Of a DNA stretch of 63,799 bases, positions 17,106 through 25,862 are shown piece by piece. Positions within the stretch are counted from its first letter, which is position 1, and every line of letters starts with the position of its first letter. A program made the position numbers and the translations under genes. The notes beneath the pieces were generated by a model. The model saw only the letters and a program-made list of their open reading frames with translations. It made no database searches and was not told the DNA's origin. This DNA is from Candidatus Chloroploca asiatica (GTDB taxonomy: Bacteria > Chloroflexota > Chloroflexia > Chloroflexales > Chloroflexaceae), in contig NZ_LYXE01000089.1 in assembly GCF_002532075.1 (NCBI RefSeq), forward strand, positions 1-63,799. Direction: 5' to 3'.

Positions 17106-17675
17106 CTAGACACGCTCAATATACTCACCACTCCGGGTATCAATCTTCAAGCGATCGCCCTCATTAACAAACCCAGGCACCTGGATCACCGCCCCCGTCT
17201 CGAGAGTGGCCGCCTTGGTCACATTGGTTGCCGTATCACCGCGTACCGCAGTCGTCGTCTCGACGACTTCCAGTGCGACAAAGATCGGCAACTCAACGCC
17301 CAGCAAGACCTCACGGTCGGCATCATAGACGAGATCAGCATTATCATTCTCTTTGAGGAAACGAGCCGCATCACCCATCATCGCTTCCGTGACAGGGATC
17401 TGATCGAAGGTACTGTTATCCATAAAAATCAAACTCTCGCCCTCGCGATAGAGATACTGCATGGGCCGACGTTCAATCCGCACAATATCAATATCAGCCC
17501 CCGCACGGAAGCGATCCTCCATCACCTTGCCATTATTAAGATTCTTCAGCTTGACACGCACAAAGGCACGCCAGTTGCCTGGCGCGACATGCTGAAATTC
17601 CACCACCTGAAAGAGGTCATTGTTGTAACGAATGACCATACCATTGCGCAAATCAGTTGTTGTTCCAGCCGCCAT
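17106..17675 (-). CDS. efp: Elongation factor P
   Basis: 189 residues, full length, with the KOW-like N-domain and two OB domains ending in the signature KIDTRSGEYIERV. EF-P relieves ribosome stalling at proline runs. The loop that in E. coli reads PGKGQAF, with modified Lys34, here reads PGNWRAF, so Asn stands at the tip and an Arg two residues later. AAGGAG lies upstream of the ATG. The auracyanin gene follows 20 nt downstream and is probably co-transcribed. Confidence 0.95.
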   Translation of the reverse strand: MAAGTTTDLRNGMVIRYNNDLFQVVEFQHVAPGNWRAFVRVKLKNLNNGKVMEDRFRAGADIDIVRIERRPMQYLYREGESLIFMDNSTFDQIPVTEAMMGDAARFLKENDNADLVYDADREVLLGVELPIFVALEVVETTTAVRGDTATNVTKAATLETGAVIQVPGFVNEGDRLKIDTRSGEYIERV

Positions 17676-17764
17676 CAGAAACTACTCCTTTTAAGGATAT
17701 GAAGCTCTTTTTCAATGGTACCACTATAGCCGGGGTCTGCGTTCTCGGCAAGTTTTCGGTGAGG

Positions 17765-18481
17765 CTAGCAGAACGCCCCCACGACTTCGACGCCATTTTG
17801 CGCCAGATGGTGCAAAAAGAGCAGATGGTGCAAGTCGCCATTATGCGCCATAATGCCGAGTTCATGCGCCACCTCTACGGGCGTATCAAAGGTATCGACC
17901 GTGGCGGCAGCCACCAGGACGCGACGCTGACGATTCAAGGCATTCGCTTCTAAACGCAAATGCATTGCGGCACTGTAGATACAGAGATCGGTGCAATCGC
18001 CCACGACAATGAAGGTTTCCAACGCGGGACGCTGGTCGAGCCACGCTTGAAAGGTGGTGCCCAGGTGCGAACTGAGCGAATTCTTGGGGATGACCGTCAT
18101 TTCGTCGGCAAAAGGAAGCGTCGCGAGTTCGACGATCGTCTGGCTCTCTTCGGTGCCAGCAAGGCAATGCGGCGGGTACGCGGCAAACTCAGGAGCCTGC
18201 GGATCGTGGGTGTCCTGACTCAAGACGAGGTTGCGCACCCCAAACGCATAGGCGCGCTGCATCAAGGCCGCCACTGGTTCGCTCAAGGCGGCGACCCGTG
18301 GCCCACTCAACGGGCCTGCTTTGCAAAAGCCGTTGATCATATCAACCGAGAGAACCATCACGCGCTCGGGCTGCGTCCCAATCACCTCGGCCAACGCAAC
18401 GGTTGGCAAGGTCGCATACCACTGCTCGAGATAGTCGAGAAACGGGGCCGACCGTTCCGTCAAACGGGTCATTGTTGGCAT
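17765..18481 (-). CDS. Isochorismatase-family cysteine hydrolase, nicotinamidase-like
   Basis: 238 residues. The fold markers are VLSVDMINGFCKAGPL (catalytic Asp), SQDTHDPQAPEFAAYPPHCLAGT (metal-site Asp/His as in nicotinamidases), IPKNSLSSH (catalytic Lys) and VVGDCTDLCIYSAAMHL (nucleophile in the DLCIY turn). Nicotinamidase turns nicotinamide into nicotinate for NAD salvage. The metal-type DTHxxxxxEF pattern favours nicotinamidase over isochorismatase. AAGGAGAAG lies before the ATG. Its promoter carries a clean palindrome over the -10, so repression by a dedicated regulator is likely. Confidence 0.85.
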   Translation of the reverse strand: MPTMTRLTERSAPFLDYLEQWYATLPTVALAEVIGTQPERVMVLSVDMINGFCKAGPLSGPRVAALSEPVAALMQRAYAFGVRNLVLSQDTHDPQAPEFAAYPPHCLAGTEESQTIVELATLPFADEMTVIPKNSLSSHLGTTFQAWLDQRPALETFIVVGDCTDLCIYSAAMHLRLEANALNRQRRVLVAAATVDTFDTPVEVAHELGIMAHNGDLHHLLFLHHLAQNGVEVVGAFC

Positions 18482-18523
18482 CGTATCTTCTCCTTGCGGT
18501 TAGGCAAACCTCATGTAATTGAT

Positions 18524-18544
18524 TTAGTGTAAATACGACACTAA
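18524..18544. promoter_or_regulatory. Operator-like palindrome over the nicotinamidase promoter
   Basis: Perfect inverted repeat: TTAGTGT (18524-18530), 7 nt, ACACTAA (18538-18544). It overlaps the last two bases of the -10 and covers the start of transcription, the usual place for a repressor. The regulator is not identified. Confidence 0.75.
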
Positions 18545-18571
18545 TATACCAGGAGAGGCGAGCTTTGTCAA
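18543..18571 (-). promoter_or_regulatory. Promoter of the nicotinamidase-like gene
   Basis: On the minus strand TTGACA (18566-18571), a 17-nt spacer, TATATT (18543-18548). Confidence 0.85.
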
Positions 18572-18597
18572 GTGAATATGGTATACTGGGAAGCACT

Positions 18598-19761
18598 ATG
18601 ATCAGCAATGCAACGATAATCGCAACCGAACAGCAGCATACATCGGGCCTCTATCCCAAGCGTGGCGTAGCACTAGTACGTGGCGAAGGGGCGCGGCTGT
18701 ATGATGCCGAGGGCCGGGTCTACATTGATTGTGTTGGCGGGCAAGGGGCGGCCAATTTGGGTCATTGCCATCCGGCGGTAGTCGCTGCGATCCAGGCTCA
18801 GGCAGCAACCCTGATGAGTTGCCCCGAGATCTTTTACAACGACCAGCGCGCTGCGTACTTGCAGGCACTCGCAGGTGTGCTGCCGTTTCCAGCACGGATC
18901 TTCCTCTGCAATTCAGGGGCCGAAGCGATCGAAGCGGGCCTCAAGTTTGCCCGCCTTTTGAGCGGTCGCCACGAGGTAGTCGCGACGATGCGAGGGTTCC
19001 ATGGACGGACGATGGGGGCGCTCAGTGCAACCTGGGAACCAAAGTATCGCGAGCCGTTTGCACCGCTCGTGCCTGGCTTTGCCCATGTGCCCTATGGCGA
19101 TACCGAAGCGCTGGCCAACCGCGTCAATGCTTCTACCGCAGCGGTCTTGCTTGAGCCAGTCCAGGGCGAGGGTGGGGTTCGCCTCGCCCCGGCAGGCTAT
19201 CTTGAGGCAGCGCGTGCGATCTGTGATCGTCACGGGGCCTTGCTCCTGATTGATGAGGTACAGACAGGCTTTGGCCGAACTGGGCGTCTCTTTGCACTTG
19301 AACATAGCGGGGTTGTGCCCGACATCCTCCTGCTCGCCAAAAGCATTGCAGCCGGCTTACCGATGGGGGCCGTCGCCATCCACGAACGCCACGGGAGTCT
19401 ACCGGGCGGGGCGCATGGCACAACCTTTGGAGGCAATCCCCTGCTCTGTGCTGCGGCCCACGCTGCCCTGCAGGCCTATCGCGACGAAGAGTTGCCGCGC
19501 CAGGCAACTGAAAAAGGGGCATGGTTACTTGAGCGGCTGACAGCTTTGCACTTGCCGCCGGTCCGTGAAATCCGTGGCCTCGGCTTGCTGGTTGGGCTTG
19601 AATTAAAAACCCGGGTACAACCCTACCTCCAGGCGCTCCTTGATCAAGGCGTGCTCGCCTTGCCCGCAGGCCCCAATGTGCTGCGCCTGTTACCCCCTCT
19701 GGTCATTGGGTACGAGGATCTCGAACAGGTCATCGCAACGCTACAGACTGTGCTGTCATAG
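18598..19761 (+). CDS. argD: Acetylornithine / LysW-aminoadipate semialdehyde aminotransferase family
   Basis: 387 residues, class III PLP aminotransferase. Seen in order: YIDCVGGQGAANLGHCHP, FLCNSGAEAIEAGLKFAR, RGFHGRTMGALSATWEPKYREPF, LLEPVQGEGGVR, IDEVQTGFGRTG, the PLP lysine in LLAKSIAAGLPMGAV, and HGTTFGGNPL. The sequence runs close to the Thermus LysJ/ArgD type, so either arginine or lysine (LysW-bound) synthesis is possible. No LysW or other arg gene lies nearby. The ATG at 18598 is chosen (GGGAAG upstream). A TATACT at 18582-18587 is so near that the leader would be only a few nucleotides. Divergent from the nicotinamidase gene. Confidence 0.88.
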   Translation: MISNATIIATEQQHTSGLYPKRGVALVRGEGARLYDAEGRVYIDCVGGQGAANLGHCHPAVVAAIQAQAATLMSCPEIFYNDQRAAYLQALAGVLPFPARIFLCNSGAEAIEAGLKFARLLSGRHEVVATMRGFHGRTMGALSATWEPKYREPFAPLVPGFAHVPYGDTEALANRVNASTAAVLLEPVQGEGGVRLAPAGYLEAARAICDRHGALLLIDEVQTGFGRTGRLFALEHSGVVPDILLLAKSIAAGLPMGAVAIHERHGSLPGGAHGTTFGGNPLLCAAAHAALQAYRDEELPRQATEKGAWLLERLTALHLPPVREIRGLGLLVGLELKTRVQPYLQALLDQGVLALPAGPNVLRLLPPLVIGYEDLEQVIATLQTVLS

Positions 19762-19775
19762 AAATCGGATCGCAG

Positions 19776-21281
19776 ATGCAAAAGATCGGGATTATTGATC
19801 TTGGATCGAACACGACCCGTCTCATTGTGATGGCCTATGAGCCAGAACGCTGTTTTCGCCTGGTTGACGAAGTAAGTGAAGTCGTTCGCCTTGCCGAAGG
19901 GGTCGGAGCCACGGGCCGGCTTCAACCAAAGCCTATTCGGCGTGCCGTAGTTGCCCTCAGCATGTTTGAAACCCTGTGCCGCCGCACGGGGGTAGATCAT
20001 GTCATTGCCGTGGGCACCAGCGCCATCCGCGAAGCCGAGAATCAGCACGAGTTCTGGGACGCGCTCCGGGCGGAAACAACGCTTGATTTACGCATCATCA
20101 GTGCCCAGGAAGAAGCGTTTTACGGCTTTGTCGGCACAGCCAATGCCCTCGGCTTGCGCAATGGCTTCACATTTGACACTGGTGGCGGCTCGACCCAGGT
20201 TGTGGCCGTGCGCAATGGACAACCAACCGAGACTTATTCGGTACAGGCTGGCGTGGTGCGGTTTACCGAGCGTTATGTCTCCAGTGATCCGATCAGCAAA
20301 CGCGATCTTCGCAACCTCCGCCAGGCGGCACAAGAGTCATTCGCAGGCCTGACATGGTTACAGGCTCACCCCGATTATCGGCTAGCTGGGATGGGCGGGA
20401 CTATTCGTACCCTGGCCCGCATTGACCAGAAACAACGGCAGTACCCCCTTGATCGGGTTCACGGCTATCAACTGAGTCGCGAAGCGCTGAGCAACATCAT
20501 TGAAGTCTTAAGCCGCTCGAATCGGCGCGAACGCGAGCAGATACCAGGGCTCAAAACCGATCGCACTGACGTCACCCTAGCCGGAGCGATCATCATTGAA
20601 CAACTGATGACTTGTGGCCGCTTTGAGAGCCTGACGGTCAGCGGTCAGGGCGTGCGCGAAGGGCTTTTCTATGCCCATTTCCTGCAGGGGATTGAACCGC
20701 CACTGCTCGATAATCCCCGGACGTTTAGCATCAAAAACCTGGCCCGCCTAAGCAACTATGAAGAGGCCCACTGCGACAAGGTTGGTTCACTGAGCCAGAG
20801 CCTCTTTGATCAACTCGCCCCATTGCACGGCTACGGGGCCTGGGAACGGGAATTACTTGGGTATGCTGCGATCATTCATGACATCGGCGTAGCTGTTGGC
20901 TATTACGACCATCACAAACACAGCGAATATCTGGTGCAAAACGGAACCTTGCTTGGCTTTACCCATCGCGAGATCGCCATCCTCGGCGCATTGGTGCGCA
21001 ACCATCGCAAAGGCCAGGCAGATCTCTCCCCGTATGCCCAGATCTTCGCAGCCGATGATAGTCAGCGCATTGCCCGGCTGAGTTCGCTCTTACGCATTGC
21101 CGAATACCTAGAACGCAGCAAAAGCCAGGTCGTCCGAGCCGTGCGCGTTGAACTAGGCGAAAGCATTCGCATCGTGGTTGAAGCTGATGGCGATGCCTCG
21201 GTAGGCATCTGGGATGCCAACCGGCGCACCGGTCTTTTTCGCAAAGCGTTCGAACGCGACGTTGAGATTGTGCAGGGCTGA
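19776..21281 (+). CDS. ppx: Exopolyphosphatase / guanosine pentaphosphatase
   Basis: 501 residues. The N-terminal ASKHA phosphatase domain has IIDLGSNTTRLIVM, AVGTSAIREAEN, FDTGGGSTQVV and AGMGGTIRTLARI. The C-terminal HD-type domain has LGYAAIIHDIGVAVGYYDHHKHSEYLV. This full Ppx/GppA layout serves polyphosphate or pppGpp breakdown in phosphate and stress control. It starts 14 nt after argD, so co-transcription is likely. Ppx and GppA cannot be told apart from sequence alone. Confidence 0.92.
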   Translation: MQKIGIIDLGSNTTRLIVMAYEPERCFRLVDEVSEVVRLAEGVGATGRLQPKPIRRAVVALSMFETLCRRTGVDHVIAVGTSAIREAENQHEFWDALRAETTLDLRIISAQEEAFYGFVGTANALGLRNGFTFDTGGGSTQVVAVRNGQPTETYSVQAGVVRFTERYVSSDPISKRDLRNLRQAAQESFAGLTWLQAHPDYRLAGMGGTIRTLARIDQKQRQYPLDRVHGYQLSREALSNIIEVLSRSNRREREQIPGLKTDRTDVTLAGAIIIEQLMTCGRFESLTVSGQGVREGLFYAHFLQGIEPPLLDNPRTFSIKNLARLSNYEEAHCDKVGSLSQSLFDQLAPLHGYGAWERELLGYAAIIHDIGVAVGYYDHHKHSEYLVQNGTLLGFTHREIAILGALVRNHRKGQADLSPYAQIFAADDSQRIARLSSLLRIAEYLERSKSQVVRAVRVELGESIRIVVEADGDASVGIWDANRRTGLFRKAFERDVEIVQG

Positions 21282-21301
21282 TGTTGTGACCTCAGGGCCT
21301 G

Positions 21302-21310
21302 TGCTATAAT
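21302..21310 (+). promoter_or_regulatory. Extended -10 promoter for nrdR
   Basis: TGc directly before a perfect TATAAT (21305-21310), about 40 nt ahead of the nrdR start. TTGTGA (21284-21289) could serve as -35, but the 15-nt spacer is short. Confidence 0.65.
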
Positions 21311-21349
21311 GCACAGAATGGCAAACACTGTGCGGTTTACGGATAGCCT

Positions 21350-21805
21350 ATGCGCTGCCCTTCATGCTCGTATGCTGAAACTGAAGTTCTGGACACACGC
21401 AAGCTGAATGACGGTGAGATGACACGTCGTCGGCGCAAATGTCGCGCCTGTGGGCGGCGTTTCACGACCTATGAACGGGTCGAGACCGTCAGTTTGACGA
21501 TCGTCAAAAAAGACGGCAAACGTGAACCGTACGACCGGGAAAAGATGATGCGGGGGATCCGCACCGCCTGTTATCGTCGTGCGATTGCCGTAACCCGAAT
21601 GGAACAACTTGTCAACGATGTAGAAAATGCGATCATGGCGATTGACGACCAGGAGATCAGCAGTACTGCTATCGGTGATGAGGTGATGCGCCGCCTTCGT
21701 GAACTCGATGATGTAGCCTATATCCGTTTCGCTTCAGTCTATCGCTCGTTTGCCGATATTGGCAAACTCCGTGAAGCCGTTGATGAACTCTTAGAGAATT
21801 CATAA
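21350..21805 (+). CDS. nrdR: Transcriptional repressor NrdR
   Basis: 151 residues, typical length. The N-terminal zinc ribbon is CPSC (3-6) paired with CRACG, followed by the conserved [19 protein letters not shown]. The ATP-cone is at about 49-139 ([19 protein letters not shown]). NrdR senses ATP/dATP and represses ribonucleotide reductase genes. No nrd gene is in the window. It heads a rightward run into the membrane Mrr-like gene and fabG. Confidence 0.96.
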   Translation: MRCPSCSYAETEVLDTRKLNDGEMTRRRRKCRACGRRFTTYERVETVSLTIVKKDGKREPYDREKMMRGIRTACYRRAIAVTRMEQLVNDVENAIMAIDDQEISSTAIGDEVMRRLRELDDVAYIRFASVYRSFADIGKLREAVDELLENS

Positions 21806-21823
21806 TGTTGGGAGCAATGTCGG

Positions 21824-22738
21824 ATGAGTGTTGATACCACGCCCGAGCAGCGCGAACAGCGTGCGCCCGAGGCAAGCACCCCGCGGCCCAGTTGGAGTGA
21901 ACGCGTTGTCGGCTCGTTCAAACGTGTCGAGTGGCAGCAGACCCTCCTGATTGCCCTGATGATGGCAATTGGCTGGTGTGCGCTCTTTCTCGGAAGCAGT
22001 ATCTTGCAGATTCTTGCGGGGATTGTGCCGGTCATGGCGGGGCTCTACCTTGGCCGTCGCGTCAAAGGTGACTGGTTGATGCACGGTCTGGTGCTGGGGG
22101 TGAGCGGTTTTTTCTTTGGCCTGGTTGTTGTTTTGATCTACGGTGGGCTCGGCGAAGCAGGCTTTGTTGAATTGCCGGCCTTGCAAATCAGTCCTGAGGG
22201 TGAACCCACACAGGTCACGATGCAAGAGTTGCTCTTTTTCTATGCCACCTTCTCGGTCTTTGCCCTGATTCCCTTTCCAGCCTTCGGCACCGTCATGTCG
22301 GGGCGCGCCGAGCAGCGCAATCGCCAGTTGCAGCAAGAGGTTGCCGAGCGTGGTGGGCGGCTCGAACGACCGGGCGTCGTGCGGACGTTGGAAGATCTGC
22401 GCGGGCTCTCGTTGCCCCAGCTCGGCTCCTTTGTGCTGAACCTGTATCGCAAGAAGGGCTTTGAATTTACGGATTATCGGTTTACCGATAAAGATAAACA
22501 CCTCGACCTCGACATGGTGTATGAAGGTGACGCGTATATCTTACGTTTGACCGTTGCCGACAAAGTCCGCCCCGGTACGCTCGAGAGTCTGATCCAGGAT
22601 ATGCGTCGGCGCTCGATCAACAAAGGCCTGGTGATTACATCGACCGAATTCACGCCCGATGCGATGAAGAGCGGGCGTGATCGCAAAAATATCATCTTGA
22701 TTGATGGGCAAACCCTCTTTGATATCTCGGAGAGCTAA
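21824..22738 (+). CDS. Membrane protein with C-terminal Mrr-like restriction-endonuclease fold
   Basis: 304 residues. Residues about 40-135 hold three hydrophobic helices (TLLIALMMAIGWCALFLG, a GVSGFFFGLVVVLIYG segment, LLFFYATFSVFALIPF). The C-terminal 110 residues (LGSFVLNLYRKKGFEFTDYR, HLDLDMVYEGDAYILRLTVADKV, INKGLVITSTEFTPDA) follow the Mrr_cat order. The (E/Q)xK motif that should end the second strand reads LTV, so nuclease activity is doubtful. It may sense or scaffold rather than cut. It lies 18 nt after nrdR and ends 5 nt before fabG. Confidence 0.7.
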   Translation: MSVDTTPEQREQRAPEASTPRPSWSERVVGSFKRVEWQQTLLIALMMAIGWCALFLGSSILQILAGIVPVMAGLYLGRRVKGDWLMHGLVLGVSGFFFGLVVVLIYGGLGEAGFVELPALQISPEGEPTQVTMQELLFFYATFSVFALIPFPAFGTVMSGRAEQRNRQLQQEVAERGGRLERPGVVRTLEDLRGLSLPQLGSFVLNLYRKKGFEFTDYRFTDKDKHLDLDMVYEGDAYILRLTVADKVRPGTLESLIQDMRRRSINKGLVITSTEFTPDAMKSGRDRKNIILIDGQTLFDISES

Positions 22739-22743
22739 CGCGG

Positions 22744-23499
22744 ATGAAGGTAGACCTGACAGGACGAGTCGCCCTGGTAACTGGCGCAGGCCGTGGCATC
22801 GGGCGGGCGATTGCGCTTGAACTGGCCGAAGCAGGGGCAACAGTCGTGGTAAACTATCGCGAAAGTGCTGTTGGAGCCACCGAGGTTGTGGAGACCATTA
22901 CGGCCAGCGGTGGGCAAGCGATGGCACTTCAGGCCGATGTGAGTGAGAGCGACGCGGTTGAGGCGATGGTCAAGACAGTGCTTGCGACCTATGGACGGCT
23001 CGACATTCTCGTCAACAACGCGGGGATCACGCGTGATGGCCTGCTTTTGCGGATGAAGAATGAGGACTTTGACCAGGTGATCGCCACCAACCTACGCAGC
23101 GTGTTTGTCTGTACACGCGCCGTGTTGCGCCAGATGAGCAAGCAGCGCAGCGGGCGAGTTATCAACCTCGCCTCGGTGATCGGGTTAATAGGCAATGCCG
23201 GCCAGGCGAACTACAGTGCCGCAAAAGCGGGGATCATTGGCTTTACCAAAGCAACAGCCCGTGAAATGGCCGGGCGCAACGTGACAGTCAATGCAGTTGC
23301 ACCAGGTTTTATCGAAACTGAGATGACCAATGTCTTGAATAACGAAACGCGCACAGCGATTCTCGAGACAATTCCCCTCGGGCGTTTTGGTCAGGCCCGT
23401 GAGGTAGCGCAACTCGTCTGTTTTTTGGCTTCTGATGCGGCAGCCTATCTGACCGGGCAAACAATAACGATTGATGGCGGCATGGTGATGCATTCCTAG
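22744..23499 (+). CDS. fabG: 3-oxoacyl-ACP reductase
   Basis: 251 residues, short-chain dehydrogenase. The NADP site is VTGAGRGIGRAIALELAEAG, with LVNNAGITRDGLLLRM, catalytic Ser in INLASVIGLIGNAGQANYSAAKAG (YxxxK) and APGFIETEM. It ends in the FabG-typical DGGMVMHS. It reduces 3-oxoacyl-ACP in fatty acid elongation, which fits the nearby accC and acpP. Confidence 0.93.
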   Translation: MKVDLTGRVALVTGAGRGIGRAIALELAEAGATVVVNYRESAVGATEVVETITASGGQAMALQADVSESDAVEAMVKTVLATYGRLDILVNNAGITRDGLLLRMKNEDFDQVIATNLRSVFVCTRAVLRQMSKQRSGRVINLASVIGLIGNAGQANYSAAKAGIIGFTKATAREMAGRNVTVNAVAPGFIETEMTNVLNNETRTAILETIPLGRFGQAREVAQLVCFLASDAAAYLTGQTITIDGGMVMHS

Positions 23500-23520
23500 C
23501 TTGTCAGAAATGGCGGAACA

Positions 23521-24894
23521 ATGCTTAACAAAGTGCTGGTAGCAAACAGGGGCGAGATCGCAGTTCGGATTATACGGGCATGTCAGGAACTGGGCATCAA
23601 GAGCGTTGCGGCCTTTAGTGAGGCTGATCGCGACTCGCTGGCCGTCCGCATGGCCGATGAGGCGATTTGTATCGGGCCACCGCCTCCTGCGCGTTCGTAT
23701 CTTAATCCACCGGCCCTGATCAGTGCGGCTCTGATCACTGGATGCGATGCGGTGCATCCCGGTTACGGGTTCCTCTCGGAAAACCCCTATTTTGCCGAGA
23801 TGTGTACCGACTGCAACCTTGAATTTATCGGGCCGACCGCCGAGACAATGCGACTGATGGGTGATAAGTCGATTGGACGCCAGACGATGCGCACAGCCGG
23901 CGTCCCCACGGTACCTGGCTCAGAGGGAGAGCTCAAGAGCGTGGAAGAAGCAGTTGAGCTTGCCCGTCAAATCGGCTATCCGGTCTTGCTCAAACCATCG
24001 GCTGGTGGTGGTGGACGAGGGATGCGGGTTGCCAATGACGAGAGCGACCTCGTGCGTGCGTTTCCCACCGCACGTGCTGAAGCTGAAGCGGCCTTTGGTC
24101 GCGGCGATCTCTTGCTCGAGAAGTTTCTGACCAAAGTGCGCCACGTCGAGATCCAGGTGCTTGCCGATAAGCACGGCCACGCGATTCATCTTGGTGAACG
24201 CGATTGTTCAGCGCAGCGCCGCCACCAGAAGATCCTCGAAGAAGCTCCTTCACCAATTGTGAGCCCCGAAGTACGTGAGCGGATGGGCCGCGATGCGCTG
24301 AGTGGCATCACCTCGATTGGGTATGTCAATGCAGGTACTCTGGAATTTCTGATGGATCAAGAGGGCAATTACTATTTTATCGAGATGAATACCCGCATCC
24401 AGGTCGAGCATCCAGTGACGGAACAGGTCACCGGGGTCGATCTCGTGCGCTGGCAACTCATGATTGCGGCCGGCGAACGCTTGACGCTCCAACAGAAAGA
24501 TATTACAATAGCTCGGCATGCGGTGGAATGTCGCATCAACGCCGAAGATCCTGAGCGTGACTTTTTGCCAGCTGGCGGCGAAATCGAGTTTTATCTGCCG
24601 CCCGGTGGCCCTGGTGTACGTGTTGATTCGCATCTCTATGCGGGTTATACGCCTCCAGGCAACTACGACTCGTTGCTCGCCAAGATTATCACTTTTGGCG
24701 AAACACGTGACGATGCGCTCAATCGTATGCGGCGAGCCTTGCACGAGTGTGTTATTACGGGAATCAAGACAACGATTCCGTTCCAACTGGTCTTGATTGA
24801 TGATCCAGAATTTCGGGCGGCCCGCCATCATACTGGCTACGTCGCAGAGCTGTTGCGTCACTGGAAAGAAGAACGCGCAGCAACGCTGGTGTGA
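23521..24894 (+). CDS. accC: Acetyl-CoA/propionyl-CoA carboxylase, biotin carboxylase subunit
   Basis: 457 residues, full-length biotin carboxylase. It starts NKVLVANRGEIAVRIIRAC. The ATP-grasp glycine loop is KPSAGGGGRGMRV, with ERDCSAQRRHQKILEEAPSP, EMNTRIQVEHPVTE and ECRINAEDP. It carboxylates biotin on the carrier protein. accB is not adjacent, which is unusual. In Chloroflexales the subunit may also serve the 3-hydroxypropionate bicycle (known for the group, not shown here). Confidence 0.94.
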   Translation: MLNKVLVANRGEIAVRIIRACQELGIKSVAAFSEADRDSLAVRMADEAICIGPPPPARSYLNPPALISAALITGCDAVHPGYGFLSENPYFAEMCTDCNLEFIGPTAETMRLMGDKSIGRQTMRTAGVPTVPGSEGELKSVEEAVELARQIGYPVLLKPSAGGGGRGMRVANDESDLVRAFPTARAEAEAAFGRGDLLLEKFLTKVRHVEIQVLADKHGHAIHLGERDCSAQRRHQKILEEAPSPIVSPEVRERMGRDALSGITSIGYVNAGTLEFLMDQEGNYYFIEMNTRIQVEHPVTEQVTGVDLVRWQLMIAAGERLTLQQKDITIARHAVECRINAEDPERDFLPAGGEIEFYLPPGGPGVRVDSHLYAGYTPPGNYDSLLAKIITFGETRDDALNRMRRALHECVITGIKTTIPFQLVLIDDPEFRAARHHTGYVAELLRHWKEERAATLV

Positions 24895-25005
24895 TTGTGA
24901 ACTGTTGCTTAACAACTGTCACCAGTCTCTGTGACCGTACGTGGTTGCATCAACTGGCAGGTCTACGCCCGATGGTACGTCTGTCCCTGATCGGGGAGGT
25001 TCCCT

Positions 25006-25437
25006 GTGGGTAGTCTACGTCATCGCGTGCGGGTTGCCACGCTACAGATCCTTTTTGAGGTTGATGCGACGGATCATGCACTCGATGTGGTTTATGAACG
25101 TCGTCGTGAAGAAGATCACGTAACCGGTGATGGGGTGGAGTTTCTGCATCGTCTGGTTTTTGGTGTCTGGGAACATCGCTCCTATCTTGATCGCATTATT
25201 GAAGAGGCGGCCCCCAACTGGCCCTTGCTCCAGATGCCAGGTGTTGATAAAGCGATTTTGCGGATCGCACTGTTTGAACTTCTGCTCGATGAGGTTGAGC
25301 AGACCCCTGTAAAAGCAGTCATCAACGAAGCGGTTGAACTTGCCAAACAGTTTGGAAGCGATAATTCGAGTCGTTTTGTGAATGGGGTTCTTGGAACTGT
25401 GGTCAACCGCTATCGGCCAGAACCTGACGAATTGTAG
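25006..25437 (+). CDS. nusB: Transcription antitermination factor NusB
   Basis: 143 residues, all-helical. It has [16 protein letters not shown] at the N-terminus and the family core [14 protein letters not shown], then [31 protein letters not shown]. NusB binds boxA RNA with NusE for rRNA antitermination. The GTG start is supported by GGGAGG about 8 nt upstream. The 110 nt before it show no gene. Confidence 0.94.
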   Translation: MGSLRHRVRVATLQILFEVDATDHALDVVYERRREEDHVTGDGVEFLHRLVFGVWEHRSYLDRIIEEAAPNWPLLQMPGVDKAILRIALFELLLDEVEQTPVKAVINEAVELAKQFGSDNSSRFVNGVLGTVVNRYRPEPDEL

Positions 25438-25453
25438 AAAGGGTAACATATCT

Positions 25454-25705
25454 ATGGCTTCGCCTGAAGTTGAGGAGCGTCTGAAGAAGATTATCGCTGA
25501 GCAGTTGGGGGTGGACGAGAGCAAGATCGTTCCCAGTGCTTCGTTTGCGAAAGATCTGAATGCCGACTCGTTGGATCTTGTTGAGTTGATTATGTCAATC
25601 GAAGAAGAGTTCGGGGTTGAGATTAGTGATGCCGAGGCCGAGAAAATCCTGAGCGTTGAAGACGCGCTCATGTATCTTGATGCCCATGCGACCGCAAGTG
25701 AATAA
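25454..25705 (+). CDS. acpP: Acyl carrier protein
   Basis: 83 residues, acidic, four-helix. The 4'-phosphopantetheine serine lies in [20 protein letters not shown]. The start at 25454 gives the usual length and [18 protein letters not shown]. The longer reading frame from 25382 overlaps nusB and has no family support. It lies 16 nt after nusB and is followed by a terminator. Confidence 0.96.
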   Translation: MASPEVEERLKKIIAEQLGVDESKIVPSASFAKDLNADSLDLVELIMSIEEEFGVEISDAEAEKILSVEDALMYLDAHATASE

Positions 25706-25750
25706 CGCTAAGTAGGGCAACGATCCACCTACGCTGTTGAGCCATGTTCA

Positions 25751-25784
25751 AGCTCTGGCCTGTATAACAGGCCAGAGCTTTTTT
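25751..25784 (+). terminator. Rho-independent terminator after acpP
   Basis: A 12-bp stem (AGCTCTGGCCTG with its complement, 5-nt loop) followed at once by a run of T. It is the only classical terminator found in the window. Confidence 0.92.
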
Positions 25785-25862
25785 ACAAGGCGATCGTACG
25801 CTGGCCCCAGGTCAGGGCAGACTGGTGCCCGTCAAACTGCATGAGCCTGTCCTGATGGCACT

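Noticed and set aside
18524-18544. Named NAD regulator site (NrtR or NiaR)
   Set aside because: I cannot match the palindrome to a consensus I am sure of, so no regulator name is given.
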